Part shown: positions 51,862-60,785 of the stretch, piece after piece | Numbering within the stretch: the stretch's first letter is position 1 | Layout: each line of letters starts with the position of its first letter | From: Pyrinomonadaceae bacterium | GTDB lineage: Bacteria > Acidobacteriota > Blastocatellia > Pyrinomonadales > Pyrinomonadaceae | NCBI GenBank assembly: GCA_028284415.1 | Contig: JANQRU010000007.1 | Coordinates: 905,243 to 969,242, forward strand | DNA length: 64,000 nt | Reading direction: 5' to 3' | Made by a program: the position numbers and the translations under genes | The notes under the pieces: model-generated | What the model was told of the DNA's origin: nothing | Database searches by the model: none | What the model saw: the letters and a program-made list of their open reading frames with translations, nothing else

Positions 51862-53142
51862 ATGAAAACTTGTCCGAAGTGCCAAAAAGAGTATGAAGAT
51901 ATTTATAACTTTTGTCTAGCTGATGGAACTCCGCTGGCTAGCCCTGAGGTTGAAATGGATTCAGAAATTGATCAGGAAACCCTTGTCAATGCAGAGCCGC
52001 CTTCAATGGGTGAAGAGACGATGGTGATGGATGAAAAACCATCCTTAGGCGAAGAGACCGTAGTAATGGACGAAAAGCCTTCGTCTGAAAATGTCACACC
52101 TGAAACAAATGAAGACTCTCCAATTGGTGATGAAACGGCTGTAATGGACAAAGCGGCTTTGACTGAAGAAGAACTTCATTCCATCAATAGAGAAACTCAA
52201 GCACAACAGCAACAACCGACTATATCTACTGAAGAATGGCAAGAACAAACGGACTCAAGCTCAAACATAAAACAGGTTATTGAAATACCTACGGGCGAAA
52301 GCGAAGAAGAAAGATCTGAATCATCTAAACAACCTTTTGCCGCAGAACAAGTTCTCATAAATCAAGAAATCCCTTCTGAAAAACCTCCCCAACAGGAACG
52401 AGAAGAAAAAACGAACAACCGATATTTAGGCTTGATACTCGGAGCTTTGGGATTATTTTTTCTACTCCTGATCGGTGTTGTGGCAGGCGGTGCTTATTTG
52501 TATTTTCAAAACCAAGGTTCTTCGACCGAGATTGCCACGACAAATACAAACCAAGATACGAATGAAGAGACAAACACTTTAGATGAAAACTCAAACTTAG
52601 ATGATGCTAACGCAGAAAATGCGAATGAAAACTCTGAAAATACCAATGAAAACTCTGCTCTAGAATCAAATTCAAGCACGAAAAACAGCAACAAAGAAAA
52701 CGAAGCTAAACCTACTCCAACCAAAACTAAAACGCCGACACCTAAACCGACTAAGACTAAAACGCCGACACCTAAACCAACAGCTACAAGAACCCCAACC
52801 CCGAGACCAACAAGACCCCCCACACCAAGACCAACCAGAACTCCTACACCAAGACCTATTCCGGATAACATATCAAAAGGAGTAGTTAATGGTAGTGCTG
52901 TAAGATTGCCGAGACCTTCATACCCGGCAGCGGCTAGAGCAGTCGGGGCAAGGGGAGCTGTAAATGTTCAGGTTGTGATCAATAAGAGAGGCAGAGTTAT
53001 TTCAGCCAGAGCAGTGAGCGGGCATCCGTTGTTAAGAAGATCAGCCGAACAAGCCGCCCGCCGAGCAAGATTTAGACCGACACTTTTAAGCGGTCAACCC
53101 GTTAATGTCACAGGCGTAATTGTTTATAACTTTGTTCCTTAA
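51862..53142 (+). CDS. TonB-type energy transducer with zinc ribbon and Thr-Pro linker (copy 1)
   Basis: A 426-residue protein with SD 'aaaggaga'. It begins with a zinc-ribbon knuckle (KTCPKCQKEYEDIYNFCLADG), then acidic repeats (three units with 'GEETMVMDEKPS'), a membrane segment at about 195-218 (LGLILGALGLFFLLLIGVVA), an Asn/Glu/Thr-rich part and a Thr-Pro-Lys/Arg-rich linker (TPKPTKTKTPTPKPT). The TonB C-terminal domain (about 345-426) has LPRPSYPAAARAVGARGAVN and RSAEQAARRARFRPT and ends in GVIVYNFV. The zinc ribbon lies in the cytoplasm. TonB passes proton-motive energy to outer membrane receptors; no ExbB/ExbD is near. Confidence 0.88.
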   Translation: MKTCPKCQKEYEDIYNFCLADGTPLASPEVEMDSEIDQETLVNAEPPSMGEETMVMDEKPSLGEETVVMDEKPSSENVTPETNEDSPIGDETAVMDKAALTEEELHSINRETQAQQQQPTISTEEWQEQTDSSSNIKQVIEIPTGESEEERSESSKQPFAAEQVLINQEIPSEKPPQQEREEKTNNRYLGLILGALGLFFLLLIGVVAGGAYLYFQNQGSSTEIATTNTNQDTNEETNTLDENSNLDDANAENANENSENTNENSALESNSSTKNSNKENEAKPTPTKTKTPTPKPTKTKTPTPKPTATRTPTPRPTRPPTPRPTRTPTPRPIPDNISKGVVNGSAVRLPRPSYPAAARAVGARGAVNVQVVINKRGRVISARAVSGHPLLRRSAEQAARRARFRPTLLSGQPVNVTGVIVYNFVP

Positions 53143-53198
53143 CAAAAAACTAAGCCTAATTCGCCGATTTATTGTCAATAGTGTTAAAATGCGTGCTT

Positions 53199-53380
53199 AG
53201 AAGCTGTTTGAAGACTCAAGAAATAAGAATAAATAAGATAGATAGAACACGGATTATGCAGATTACACGGATTCTCACAGATTTATTCTAAAAAAAATCT
53301 GCGAACATCCGTCTAATCCGTGAAATCCGCGTTCTATTTTTGTTAAATTTCTATGATTTATGAGTCTTCAAACAGCTTCT
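53199..53380. repeat. 182-base fold-back element between the TonB genes
   Basis: The outer arms are a perfect 20-base inverted repeat (53199-53218 with 53361-53380, agaagctgtttgaagactca). Inside, the words 'tagaacacggatt...gattacacgg' at 53243 onward are mirrored by 'ccgtctaatccgtgaaatccgcgttcta' up to 53336. The inner part recurs at 56842-56938. It has no coding capacity. Confidence 0.8.
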
Positions 53381-53435
53381 TGGATATTTTTAATTAATAA
53401 AATTTTATAAAATCCGCACTTTTTATACTTTGAAT

Positions 53436-54521
53436 ATGAAATACTGCCCTACTTGCCAAACCGAATACGATGAAGAAATAATGCGTTTCTGCACAAAAGA
53501 TGGAACGCCTCTCATCGATAAAGATGCCCCCAAATTCACCGAAATTCCCAGCGAAACGTCTAAAGATGATGAAGATGATGGTGAATTTCAGACAATTATC
53601 CGCCGAAAAAAACCAGCCTCTTCAGGAACAGAAAAATTAACTCCCGCAAGTCTCCCTGAATCCGAAAAAGAAGAAGAATCTCAGCGTATAGTCATATCAA
53701 CTAAGGACGACAAAAAAGAGCAAAACGTACGCTCGAAAAAAGCTGTCCCGCCACCGCCTGAGAAAAAATCAAATACGGCTTTAGTTGTTTTATTGACCAT
53801 GTTCGGAACGGTTGTGCTTTTGGCAGGTGCAGTAGGCGTTTATTGGTTTTTGAGTAGTCAGACCACAGATAACACTAATGCAAATCAAAATATAAATATC
53901 AATTCAGATTCAAATCAGAATATGGATGATAACTTTAATGCCGATGATTTGCTGGATAACTTAAATCTAAATTCAAATATGGATGACAATCTGAATTTGA
54001 ACACTAATACCAACCTCAATACAAACATCAAAACACCAACTCCGACTCCGACGAAAACTCCTACACCAACTCCGACTCCTGATGCAAATTCTAATGTAAA
54101 TGCAAACGCAAATACATCGAATACAAATGCAACTGCAACACCGACTCCAACAACGCAGACACCAACAAGAACTCCAACTCCAACAGCTACGCCTGTTAAA
54201 ACCCCGACGCCGACTCCAACTCCGGCAAACACAAACACGAATAGACCTGTAAATGTCGGAACAATAAATGGGCGAGCGGTTAGACTACCCACACCTTCTT
54301 ATCCACCTGCAGCAAGAAGTGCCAGAGCATCGGGTAGGGTTACGGTTAGTGTAACAGTTGACGAAAGAGGAAATGTCACATCGGCACGTGCAACAGGCGG
54401 TCATCCGCTTTTACGACGTGCCGCTGAAAATGCTGCCCGTCGCTCAAAGTTCAGACCTGTAAGTGTAAATGGGAAAAACAGAAAGGCAGTCGGTACAGTC
54501 GTTTATAATTTTGTGAATTAA
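53436..54521 (+). CDS. TonB-type energy transducer with zinc ribbon and Thr-Pro linker (copy 2)
   Basis: A 361-residue protein starting at the ATG at 53436 (MKYCPTCQTEYDEEIMRFC); an upstream TTG at 53430 adds two residues. The zinc ribbon (C4, C7 and the later Cys in MRFCTKDG) is followed by an acidic/basic part, a membrane segment at about 113-136 (ALVVLLTMFGTVVLLAGAVG), an Asn/Asp-rich stretch with repeated 'NLN', 'NTN' words, a Pro-Thr linker and a TonB C-terminal domain (LPTPSYPPAARSARASGRVT, RRAAENAARRSKFRPV, GTVVYNFV). Its layout is the same as copy 1. TATACT lies six bases before the ATG, with no SD, so leaderless translation is possible. Confidence 0.88.
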   Translation: MKYCPTCQTEYDEEIMRFCTKDGTPLIDKDAPKFTEIPSETSKDDEDDGEFQTIIRRKKPASSGTEKLTPASLPESEKEEESQRIVISTKDDKKEQNVRSKKAVPPPPEKKSNTALVVLLTMFGTVVLLAGAVGVYWFLSSQTTDNTNANQNININSDSNQNMDDNFNADDLLDNLNLNSNMDDNLNLNTNTNLNTNIKTPTPTPTKTPTPTPTPDANSNVNANANTSNTNATATPTPTTQTPTRTPTPTATPVKTPTPTPTPANTNTNRPVNVGTINGRAVRLPTPSYPPAARSARASGRVTVSVTVDERGNVTSARATGGHPLLRRAAENAARRSKFRPVSVNGKNRKAVGTVVYNFVN

Positions 54522-55897
54522 TCTTTTCCGAAAGAAATTGCTAACTCAACCGCCTTACGCGGATCAATCACTCCCCAACCCTGTCTATCAACTTCATAAT
54601 GCGGAAGTCTTTCTGATGTACTGATAAGAATTCTTTTAACTTGCTGTGCGGTTAAATACGGATTTGCTTCAAGCATCTGGGCAATCACACTCGAAACTAT
54701 CGGAGCGGAAAATGAGGTTCCATCAACATATTTGTAATGCTTTGTGATTACATTTTCTTGACGGAGTTTTAGAGAAATAATCTGGCGGATCGAATGGCAG
54801 GGTCTGTCCATTGCCGCGTCAAGTTCTGCATCGACGCCCTGATTTTCTTCAATTATATCGTGCAAGTCATCATCGGCGGCTTTATCTAAAGATTTCAGTA
54901 AGTTAACTTGCTTGGCGGTTGGAGTTCCGGGCAAGATCGGTGCAGGAACCCAAATTGAAGGAGCTATAACTTCAGGTTTTTGCAGACCATCAAGCGTCGG
55001 TCCATAAGATGAACGGTACATTCCACGTTTCGCACGATTAATAGAATTTTTGTCATCAAGCCCACCAACAGAAATACACGATGGAGCACTTGCAGGTGGA
55101 AAGACAGGATGGTTTGGAAGATGACCTGCATTTCCGACTGCACAGACAATTACCAACCCTTGATTTACGCAAGCCTCAACTGTCTGTGAAAGAGAATCAT
55201 GTAAATAGCTATTTTCAAAATCACCACCTGCCGAGATATTTACAACTTTTATTCCATATTTCGTGCGGTTTTCTAAAACCCACTCTAAACCATCTTGGAT
55301 ATTTTGTTCGGTGATCCGTCCTGTTTTAGCAAGCTTTACTAAAACAACATTTGCGTCAGGTGCTATGCCCCGATAAAAACCATTTGATAGCGAACCATTC
55401 CCTGCCGCAACAACCGATGTCATCATTCCGTGCCAGCTTGCAACGTCCAGTTCGTAAAGTTGAGAATCATCACCTTCTTTATGGAGTAAACTTCTATAAC
55501 CGATTATTCTGTTAGTCGGGCTAGTTAAATCAGGATGCGGGTAGAATCCCGAATCGAGGAAAGCAATCGTTATATCTCTTCCCGTAAAACTTTGAATAGC
55601 ATCCAGCCGCAAGGGCGTTGAAAGTACATGCGAGCCATCTTTTTGCATCGCGGCATCTTGGATTATATCCTCTTTTGCTCGCTCAAAAAGTCTTACACAT
55701 CTCGCACAAATCGCTTCAAACTCCTGTGTATCGGGTGCGTTCGCCCGTATAAGTTTATCCATCCCTTCTTCGAGAGCCATCAGTGGAACAAACTCTTCTT
55801 TTGCTTCACGCGAACAAACCGGACAGACATTTCCGCCTGCGGCAATATCCGCCGATGTTTTATCTCTAAAAAATGAAATGGTTTCCTGTGGAGTCAT
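54518..55897 (-). CDS. Subtilisin-family serine peptidase with N-terminal zinc knuckles
   Basis: A 459-residue S8 peptidase. The triad is Asp115 (TIAFLDSGFYPH), His156 (SWHGMMTSVVAAGNG) and Ser395 (GTSFSAPIVSS), with the oxyanion Asn in IVCAVGNAGHLPN. The N-terminal 70 residues have two CxxC pairs (C25/C28 and C64/C67), probably a zinc site, and no signal peptide, so the enzyme seems cytoplasmic or exported by an unknown way. A helical insert lies at about 320-355 (LDKAADDDLHDIIEENQG). The 3' end overlaps the convergent TonB gene by four bases. Intracellular subtilases in bacteria are often linked to defence or stress; this is inference. Confidence 0.88.
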   Translation of the reverse strand: MTPQETISFFRDKTSADIAAGGNVCPVCSREAKEEFVPLMALEEGMDKLIRANAPDTQEFEAICARCVRLFERAKEDIIQDAAMQKDGSHVLSTPLRLDAIQSFTGRDITIAFLDSGFYPHPDLTSPTNRIIGYRSLLHKEGDDSQLYELDVASWHGMMTSVVAAGNGSLSNGFYRGIAPDANVVLVKLAKTGRITEQNIQDGLEWVLENRTKYGIKVVNISAGGDFENSYLHDSLSQTVEACVNQGLVIVCAVGNAGHLPNHPVFPPASAPSCISVGGLDDKNSINRAKRGMYRSSYGPTLDGLQKPEVIAPSIWVPAPILPGTPTAKQVNLLKSLDKAADDDLHDIIEENQGVDAELDAAMDRPCHSIRQIISLKLRQENVITKHYKYVDGTSFSAPIVSSVIAQMLEANPYLTAQQVKRILISTSERLPHYEVDRQGWGVIDPRKAVELAISFGKD

Positions 55898-56059
55898 ATC
55901 TCTAATCTTGAGTAGCGTTTAAGTTTTCCATAAATCTTGGTAAATTGTAAATTGTTAAATGTTAATTGTCAGTTATTAGTAGTAAATTACTTTTGTTTAA
56001 GAATTGACCTTTAAAGACTAAAAACAACGAATAACGAACGGTTAACTACTAATTAATAT

Positions 56060-56833
56060 GTGAAAAAGGTAGGTTTAGCATTATCGGGCGGAGCGGCGAG
56101 AGGGTTTTCACATCTCGGTGTTATAAAAGTCCTCAAAGAACACGGCATTCCGATTGACTATATCGCCGGAACATCCGCCGGATCATTCGCGGGCGGAGCG
56201 GTTGCTGCCGGAATGTCGATTGAAAATATAATTGAAATGGGCAAAAAACTTAGCTGGTATCGTGTCAGCAAATTGTCTTTTTCCACCAAAGGTCTCATTT
56301 CCAATGCACCGATTGCTAAATTGATTCATGACGAATTCCCTTTCAATAAATTTGAAGATCTGATGATTCCTTTTTCAGCTGTTGCAACAAATCTTGAAAC
56401 GGGTGACGAAGTAGTTTTCAAGGAAAAGGGCGATATAGGCTTTGCAATTTGTTCAAGTTGTGCAATTCCGGGAATTTTTGCACCACTTGTGGACTCGGAA
56501 GGAAATCGTTTTGTTGATGGCGGAGTTGTTGCTCCAGTTCCAACCAAAGCTGTCAGAGAAATGGGTGCTGACATAATTATCGCCGTTGATGTAATTTCTT
56601 CTGGAGCAGATTATTGGGGTTCGCCCTCAACACTCGTCGGCATAATTTTTCAATCAGCTTTGATGCTTCTACAAACTGCCTCGAAACATCAACATTACCA
56701 CGCCGATTCCGTAATTATCCCACCGATTTCACACCTGAGACCCGATGAAATCGGCAAAATGGAAGAATTTATCGAACTCGGCGAAAAAGCCGCACTAGCT
56801 CAAATTGATGATATAAAACGCCTTCTTGATTAA
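56060..56833 (+). CDS. Patatin-like phospholipase, RssA type
   Basis: A 257-residue protein starting at a GTG at 56060 (an ATG two bases earlier is out of frame). The oxyanion motif is LALSGGAARGFSHLG, the nucleophile is Ser39 in GTSAGS, and the acid is Asp153 in FVDGGVVAPVP. This is the short RssA/YlbK-type patatin with no extra domain. It would hydrolyse acyl esters in membrane lipids; the natural substrate is unknown. The gene is monocistronic and followed by a repeat. Confidence 0.9.
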   Translation: MKKVGLALSGGAARGFSHLGVIKVLKEHGIPIDYIAGTSAGSFAGGAVAAGMSIENIIEMGKKLSWYRVSKLSFSTKGLISNAPIAKLIHDEFPFNKFEDLMIPFSAVATNLETGDEVVFKEKGDIGFAICSSCAIPGIFAPLVDSEGNRFVDGGVVAPVPTKAVREMGADIIIAVDVISSGADYWGSPSTLVGIIFQSALMLLQTASKHQHYHADSVIIPPISHLRPDEIGKMEEFIELGEKAALAQIDDIKRLLD

Positions 56834-56841
56834 GAATATGA

Positions 56842-56938
56842 GATAGAACACGGATTACACAGATTACGCAGATTTTCAAAGATTTATAAAAATGAATCTG
56901 TGCGAATCCGTACCATCCGCGTTATCCGTGTTCTATTC
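56842..56938. repeat. Second copy of the 'tagaacacggat' inverted repeat
   Basis: The arms 'gatagaacacggattacacagatta' and 'ttatccgtgttctattc' mirror each other, with inner 'agatttt/aatctgtgcgaatccg' parts. It is the same type as the core of 53199-53380. The right end reaches into the symporter gene and provides its TAG stop (56933-56935). Confidence 0.75.
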
Positions 56939-58366
56939 TTCTCTTTGAGTCACTAAACTCACCAAAATCGTCACGACAATGCTCGCCAAAAATGCTGGAA
57001 TTAACTCATAGATATTCCAGATATTCTCTTTGAAAAACGGCACGAGTTTCCATAGAAAAACTAATGCTCCACCTGTCAAGATTCCGGCAATGACACCCGC
57101 TTTCGTTGTGCCTTTCCAAAACAGAACGGGCAAAATTGTTGAGCCGATTGTTGCACCGAGCCCACCCCACGCAAAAAGCACCAGCCAAAAGACGAGATCG
57201 CTTGCAAAGAACCCGAAAAGCAGTGCGAGAAGGACTAAAACCAAAACTGTTATGCGACTGTAAATGACGAGTTTTTGCTCATCTAATTCTTCATCTTTTG
57301 AAATTAATTTTTGATATAAATCCCTGATTATCGCGGAGGCAGCGACAAGTAATTGTGAGTCTGCCGAAGACATAATTGCCGAGAAAATTGCGGCGATGAT
57401 AAAACCGAAAAGCAAAGGGTGGAGCAAAAATTCTGCGAGATGCGGAAAGGCTTGTTCGGCGTCGCCCGCTGGTAAAGTTGCAACATCAGGAAAATATGCA
57501 CGAGCGGCAAAGCCTGCGAGAACTGCTCCGAGTCCCAGAATTATGTTCCAAAAAGTTCCTATGAAAGCAACAAAACGTAGTTCCGAAGGCTCTTTGATGG
57601 ACATATAACGCACCAAAATATGCGGGTTTCCGGGTGAGCCTAAACCGATTCCCAAATAGCCGAGCATCACGCCCCATGTGACTGCTTCAAGATCAAAAAA
57701 TGCCGTGTCAGACTGCAAAACGGCTTGTGAAATTTCATTCCAACCGCCGAAGTTTGCAATCGCAAAAACGGGAACGAAAACCAACGCAAGCAACATAAAA
57801 AATGCTTGGACAAGATCGGTTTTGCTGACGGCAACAAACCCTCCGAGAAGTGTGTAAATTAAAATGATTATCGCCGTTAAAATTACGCCCGTTGTTTGGT
57901 TTATCTCAAAACTGCTGAAAAATGCCTTGCCACCCGCGACGAATTGTGCAGAAACATAAGCGACCATAAAAATTGCGATAACGAAAACGAGCAAACCGCG
58001 GAGCATTCCGTTTTTATCGCCGAGCTGGGAGGCGTAAAAATCGGGAATCGTTATATCGCCATTTTCTTCTGTTATCTTCCGCAATTTCGGAGCGAGAAAA
58101 AAGAACATTAAACATTCGACAAATATATAACCTGCCGCCGCCCAGATCGCCGCGATGCCTTTTGCATAAGCAATTCCGACCAATCCCAAAAGCAACCAAG
58201 CACTTCTCCCCGAAGCGACCGCCGAAACCGCAACGACGAATTTATTCAAATTTCGTCCGGCAAGAAAATATTCACCGACGCCTTTTGAAGATTTACGAGC
58301 AGAAAAAATGCCGATGGCGACCAATGTAGCAAGATAGACGATAAAACCGACAACGGAAAGATTCAT
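56933..58366 (-). CDS. Sodium:solute symporter, PutP type
   Basis: A 477-residue membrane protein with about 13 membrane segments. It starts with an LSVVGFIVYLATLVAIGIF helix and has the SSS-family words FLAGRNLNKFVVAVSAVASGRSAWLLLG (Na+ site region), GLGSPGNPHILVRYMSIKEP, and the SADSQLLVAASAIIRD block. This pattern fits PutP-like sodium/proline symporters. The C-terminus ends in the repeat at 56842-56938, so the last residues may have been changed. The substrate is probably an amino acid. Confidence 0.88.
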   Translation of the reverse strand: MNLSVVGFIVYLATLVAIGIFSARKSSKGVGEYFLAGRNLNKFVVAVSAVASGRSAWLLLGLVGIAYAKGIAAIWAAAGYIFVECLMFFFLAPKLRKITEENGDITIPDFYASQLGDKNGMLRGLLVFVIAIFMVAYVSAQFVAGGKAFFSSFEINQTTGVILTAIIILIYTLLGGFVAVSKTDLVQAFFMLLALVFVPVFAIANFGGWNEISQAVLQSDTAFFDLEAVTWGVMLGYLGIGLGSPGNPHILVRYMSIKEPSELRFVAFIGTFWNIILGLGAVLAGFAARAYFPDVATLPAGDAEQAFPHLAEFLLHPLLFGFIIAAIFSAIMSSADSQLLVAASAIIRDLYQKLISKDEELDEQKLVIYSRITVLVLVLLALLFGFFASDLVFWLVLFAWGGLGATIGSTILPVLFWKGTTKAGVIAGILTGGALVFLWKLVPFFKENIWNIYELIPAFLASIVVTILVSLVTQREE

Positions 58367-58499
58367 AGATTTATAATTTTCCTGATTTGGTTTGAGTAAA
58401 ATCTTTTGAGGTTTTCCATTCTAACAATAATTTCTCGGTTTTACCCAAAAACATTAAAAAGCTATTATATTTGCTGAAAATATTTTCCCTTGAGTTTTT

Positions 58500-59420
58500 A
58501 TGTATTACATCGGTTTAGCGGTATTTTTGATCTTCGTGATTTGCGGTATTTACATACATTATCGCGGAAAGGTGCGTTTTTCATTCCAACGCCAGATCAC
58601 CGATCATTCCGTTTTTCTTGCACCGATGAATTGTCTTTTTTATCTCTTTTCTAAATACCCGAACAAGCCTTACATCGAAGTTGATAAGTTCAAGGAATTA
58701 AATGTCCTAAAAGAAAATTGGCAAACGATACGTGATGAAGCCTTAGCTTTAGATGAAGCCGCAAAAATTCAAGCCTCAGACAGATTAGATGATGTCGGGT
58801 TTCAATCGCTTTTTCGCACGGGTTGGAAAAGATTTTACTTGAAATGGTACGGAACTTCCTTGCCTTCGGCGAATAAAATGTGTCCGAAAACAGTCGAACT
58901 TCTGCAATCAATTCCAAGTGTTCGCGGCGGAATGTTTGCACTTCTTCCACCCGAAGGAAGACTCGGCGGACACCGCGATCCATATGCCGGTTCGCTTCGT
59001 TATCATCTAGGTTTACGGACGCCGAATTCAGAGGATTGTTACATAAAAGTTGATGGTGAAAAATACTTTTGGAAAGACGGCGAAGCAGTCATATTCGACG
59101 AAACTTTTATACACTCAGCCGAAAATAAAACCGACGTAAACCGCATAATTCTATTTCTGGACATCAAACGCCCCGTCAATTTTTTCTTGATGGATTGGCT
59201 CGACAAGATTTTCTCAAGCGTCTTTATGTCCGCTGCCGCGACAAAAAATATGGATGGCGATAAGGTTGGATTTTTGAACAGATTGTTTCCCGCTGTCTAT
59301 TCAACCAGAAAGATCGGACAGACAATTAAAGGCTACAACCGCACTCTCTATTACACCTTAAAATACTTGGTTATCGCCCTACTTGTTTATTTTTTGTTTA
59401 TCCACTGGATAATTTTTTAA
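58500..59420 (+). CDS. lpxO: Aspartyl/asparaginyl beta-hydroxylase, LpxO-like
   Basis: A 306-residue protein with an N-terminal membrane segment (1-20) and a C-terminal one (about 283-302). The Fe(II)/2-oxoglutarate site is His158-x-Asp160 (LGGHRDPYAGSLRYHLGL) and His205 (DETFIHSAENKTDVNRIILF, with the Arg for 2-oxoglutarate). The overall layout is that of LpxO, which adds a 2-hydroxyl group to a lipid A acyl chain in Gram-negative bacteria. The name rests on that layout; other membrane-bound hydroxylases of this group exist. Monocistronic, no SD visible. Confidence 0.8.
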   Translation: MYYIGLAVFLIFVICGIYIHYRGKVRFSFQRQITDHSVFLAPMNCLFYLFSKYPNKPYIEVDKFKELNVLKENWQTIRDEALALDEAAKIQASDRLDDVGFQSLFRTGWKRFYLKWYGTSLPSANKMCPKTVELLQSIPSVRGGMFALLPPEGRLGGHRDPYAGSLRYHLGLRTPNSEDCYIKVDGEKYFWKDGEAVIFDETFIHSAENKTDVNRIILFLDIKRPVNFFLMDWLDKIFSSVFMSAAATKNMDGDKVGFLNRLFPAVYSTRKIGQTIKGYNRTLYYTLKYLVIALLVYFLFIHWIIF

Positions 59421-59430
59421 GACATTCTTT

Positions 59431-59557
59431 GCCCGCTAATTTGCGCGAATCTTCACGAATAAGAGTAAAAAAATATTTAAATACGCAAGCTTTTTAACGA
59501 ATTTTTTCTTTCTTATTAACAAAAACAATTAGCGTTGATTCGCGCAAATTAGCGGGC
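59431..59557. repeat. Perfect 21-base inverted repeat after lpxO
   Basis: The arm at 59431-59451 (gcccgctaatttgcgcgaatc, shown as 21 bases: key words gcccgc and gcgcgaatc) is repeated as its perfect reverse complement at 59537-59557. The 85-base loop is AT-rich. A similar word (cccgcgaatttacgcgaata) occurs at about 60401. It is an intergenic repeat of unknown type. Confidence 0.75.
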
Positions 59558-59587
59558 AAAAAAAACCGTGACTGATTCGCCACGGTT
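59553..59587 (-). terminator. Rho-independent terminator of the 59613 gene
   Basis: On the minus strand the stem aaccgtg/cacggtt (59564-59570 with 59581-59587, ten-base loop) is followed by a T-run of about eight (59556-59563 as A on plus). It lies about 26 bases past the stop of the secreted-protein gene. Confidence 0.75.
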
Positions 59588-59612
59588 ATGTTCAAAGTGT
59601 TTTTTCTAAGAA

Positions 59613-60224
59613 TTATCTTGATGTAACCTGCACTTTCAAAGTAAAGTCGCCCTCCTTAAGACCATTCGCACCTGCTACGCCGATGAGTATGCTGTAAGGG
59701 CTTCTTACTGAAATATATTCAACTTTTCTCGTACCATCATCTTTGTTGCGAATCGTTCTGCCACCGCGTCGGACATAGATCGGATAACTCGCTTCACAAG
59801 AAATTGCGGAAGTAATATTTGGCGGATTTTGTTGGCGACGCATTCCCTGTCTTAAAGCATATAAGTTTATAGCTTTACCATTTTTTGGTGTAACCGTAAT
59901 CGTCATACGAGCCGCTGCAGGCATTGTTATTCTGTAAAGAACGTGATTTCCGTTAAACATTTCAAATCTTGTTCCGGGGAAACAAGCTACAGAACTTCTC
60001 TCTGCCCAACGCAACGAAGCCAATTTGCCTCCATCTTTCAAATTTCCCGTCACCTGTCCTGCGTTGTAACCTTCCGGTAATGTTAGAGGAATAACTTTAA
60101 CAGGCTTAATTTTTTCAGCCGCCTTTTTATCTTTTTTCTCACCAACCGGAGTCATTTGCCCAAAAGCAAAACTGCTCAATGCAAATACCAATACGAGTAA
60201 GCTAACTAGTGATTTCATCTTCAT
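59613..60224 (-). CDS. Secreted protein of unknown function
   Basis: A 203-residue protein from the ATG at 60224 (SD 'aaggaga', then six bases); the longer frame from 60293 has no support. Signal peptide cleavage is expected near residue 23 (AFG|QM). After a Lys-rich segment (KKDKKAAEKIKPVK) the mature part is beta-rich with TRFEMFNGNHVLYRITMPAA and MTITVTPKNGKAINLYALRQ, resembling a PPC-type domain, and has two Cys (ACF, SCEAS) that may form a disulfide. Function unknown. Confidence 0.75.
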   Translation of the reverse strand: MKMKSLVSLLVLVFALSSFAFGQMTPVGEKKDKKAAEKIKPVKVIPLTLPEGYNAGQVTGNLKDGGKLASLRWAERSSVACFPGTRFEMFNGNHVLYRITMPAAARMTITVTPKNGKAINLYALRQGMRRQQNPPNITSAISCEASYPIYVRRGGRTIRNKDDGTRKVEYISVRSPYSILIGVAGANGLKEGDFTLKVQVTSR

Positions 60225-60785
60225 TTTCTGTCTCCTTATATTAAGTTTAATTAGCATAAATTGCCGAATAATTATTTTCAATATTTTATCCAAAAATCTA
60301 ATGGACTTATCTATAGTGTTTTTTCTTTGAAAAACATTTCACTTTTTTTGAAAAAATTTTAATTTCATATCAATCACCTTAATTTGTCTCGAATAAATTG
60401 CCCGCGAATTTACGCGAATAACCGCGAATATAAGAATTTAGCTTTTGCACAAAAATCAAGAATTTTAGAATATTCCCAATAAACATTTCTTCTACAGTTT
60501 CCTTATCCCGTTAGGAACGACAAAAAAATTATGAAAACCAGCATTTTTCTTGATTTCAGTGTAAAGCCAAGAATTCATTAACCACAGATGAACACGGATA
60601 AATTCAGATAAAATCTCAAAAATTTTTATCAGTTTTTATCCACATTTATCTGTCACTATTTTTTTGCTTTTTCTTATTCGTGCAGATCCGTGCAGATTCG
60701 CTGACAAAACCTTTCCCTCATTGCACAACCATAACCCAATTTCATATCATTAAATTTAAGCAATCAATAGTTCTTAACTCAAAAT
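60225..60785. other. 561-base intergenic region without genes
   Basis: No convincing reading frame is seen. It is AT-rich and holds pieces of dispersed repeats: 'cccgcgaatttacgcgaataaccgcgaat' words at about 60400-60430, and 'accacagatgaacacgg...' with its mirror 'tatccacatttatctgt' and 'gtgcagatccgtgcag' at about 60580-60700. The promoters of the divergent genes at 60224 and 60786 must lie here, but I cannot point to them. Confidence 0.6.

Noticed and set aside
52710..52860. Short tandem repeats that could suggest a CRISPR array (also 54030-54240)
   Set aside because: They are codon repeats for Thr-Pro-Lys/Arg linkers of TonB proteins; there are no unique spacers of constant length and no cas genes.
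52506..52871. Antisense Val/Gly/Leu-rich frames opposite the TonB linkers (also 53915-54292)
   Set aside because: They are mirror images of the Thr-Pro and Asn-rich repeats, with no plausible protein.
53199..53380. Insertion sequence ends
   Set aside because: The inverted repeats enclose no transposase and only 182 bases; at most a MITE.
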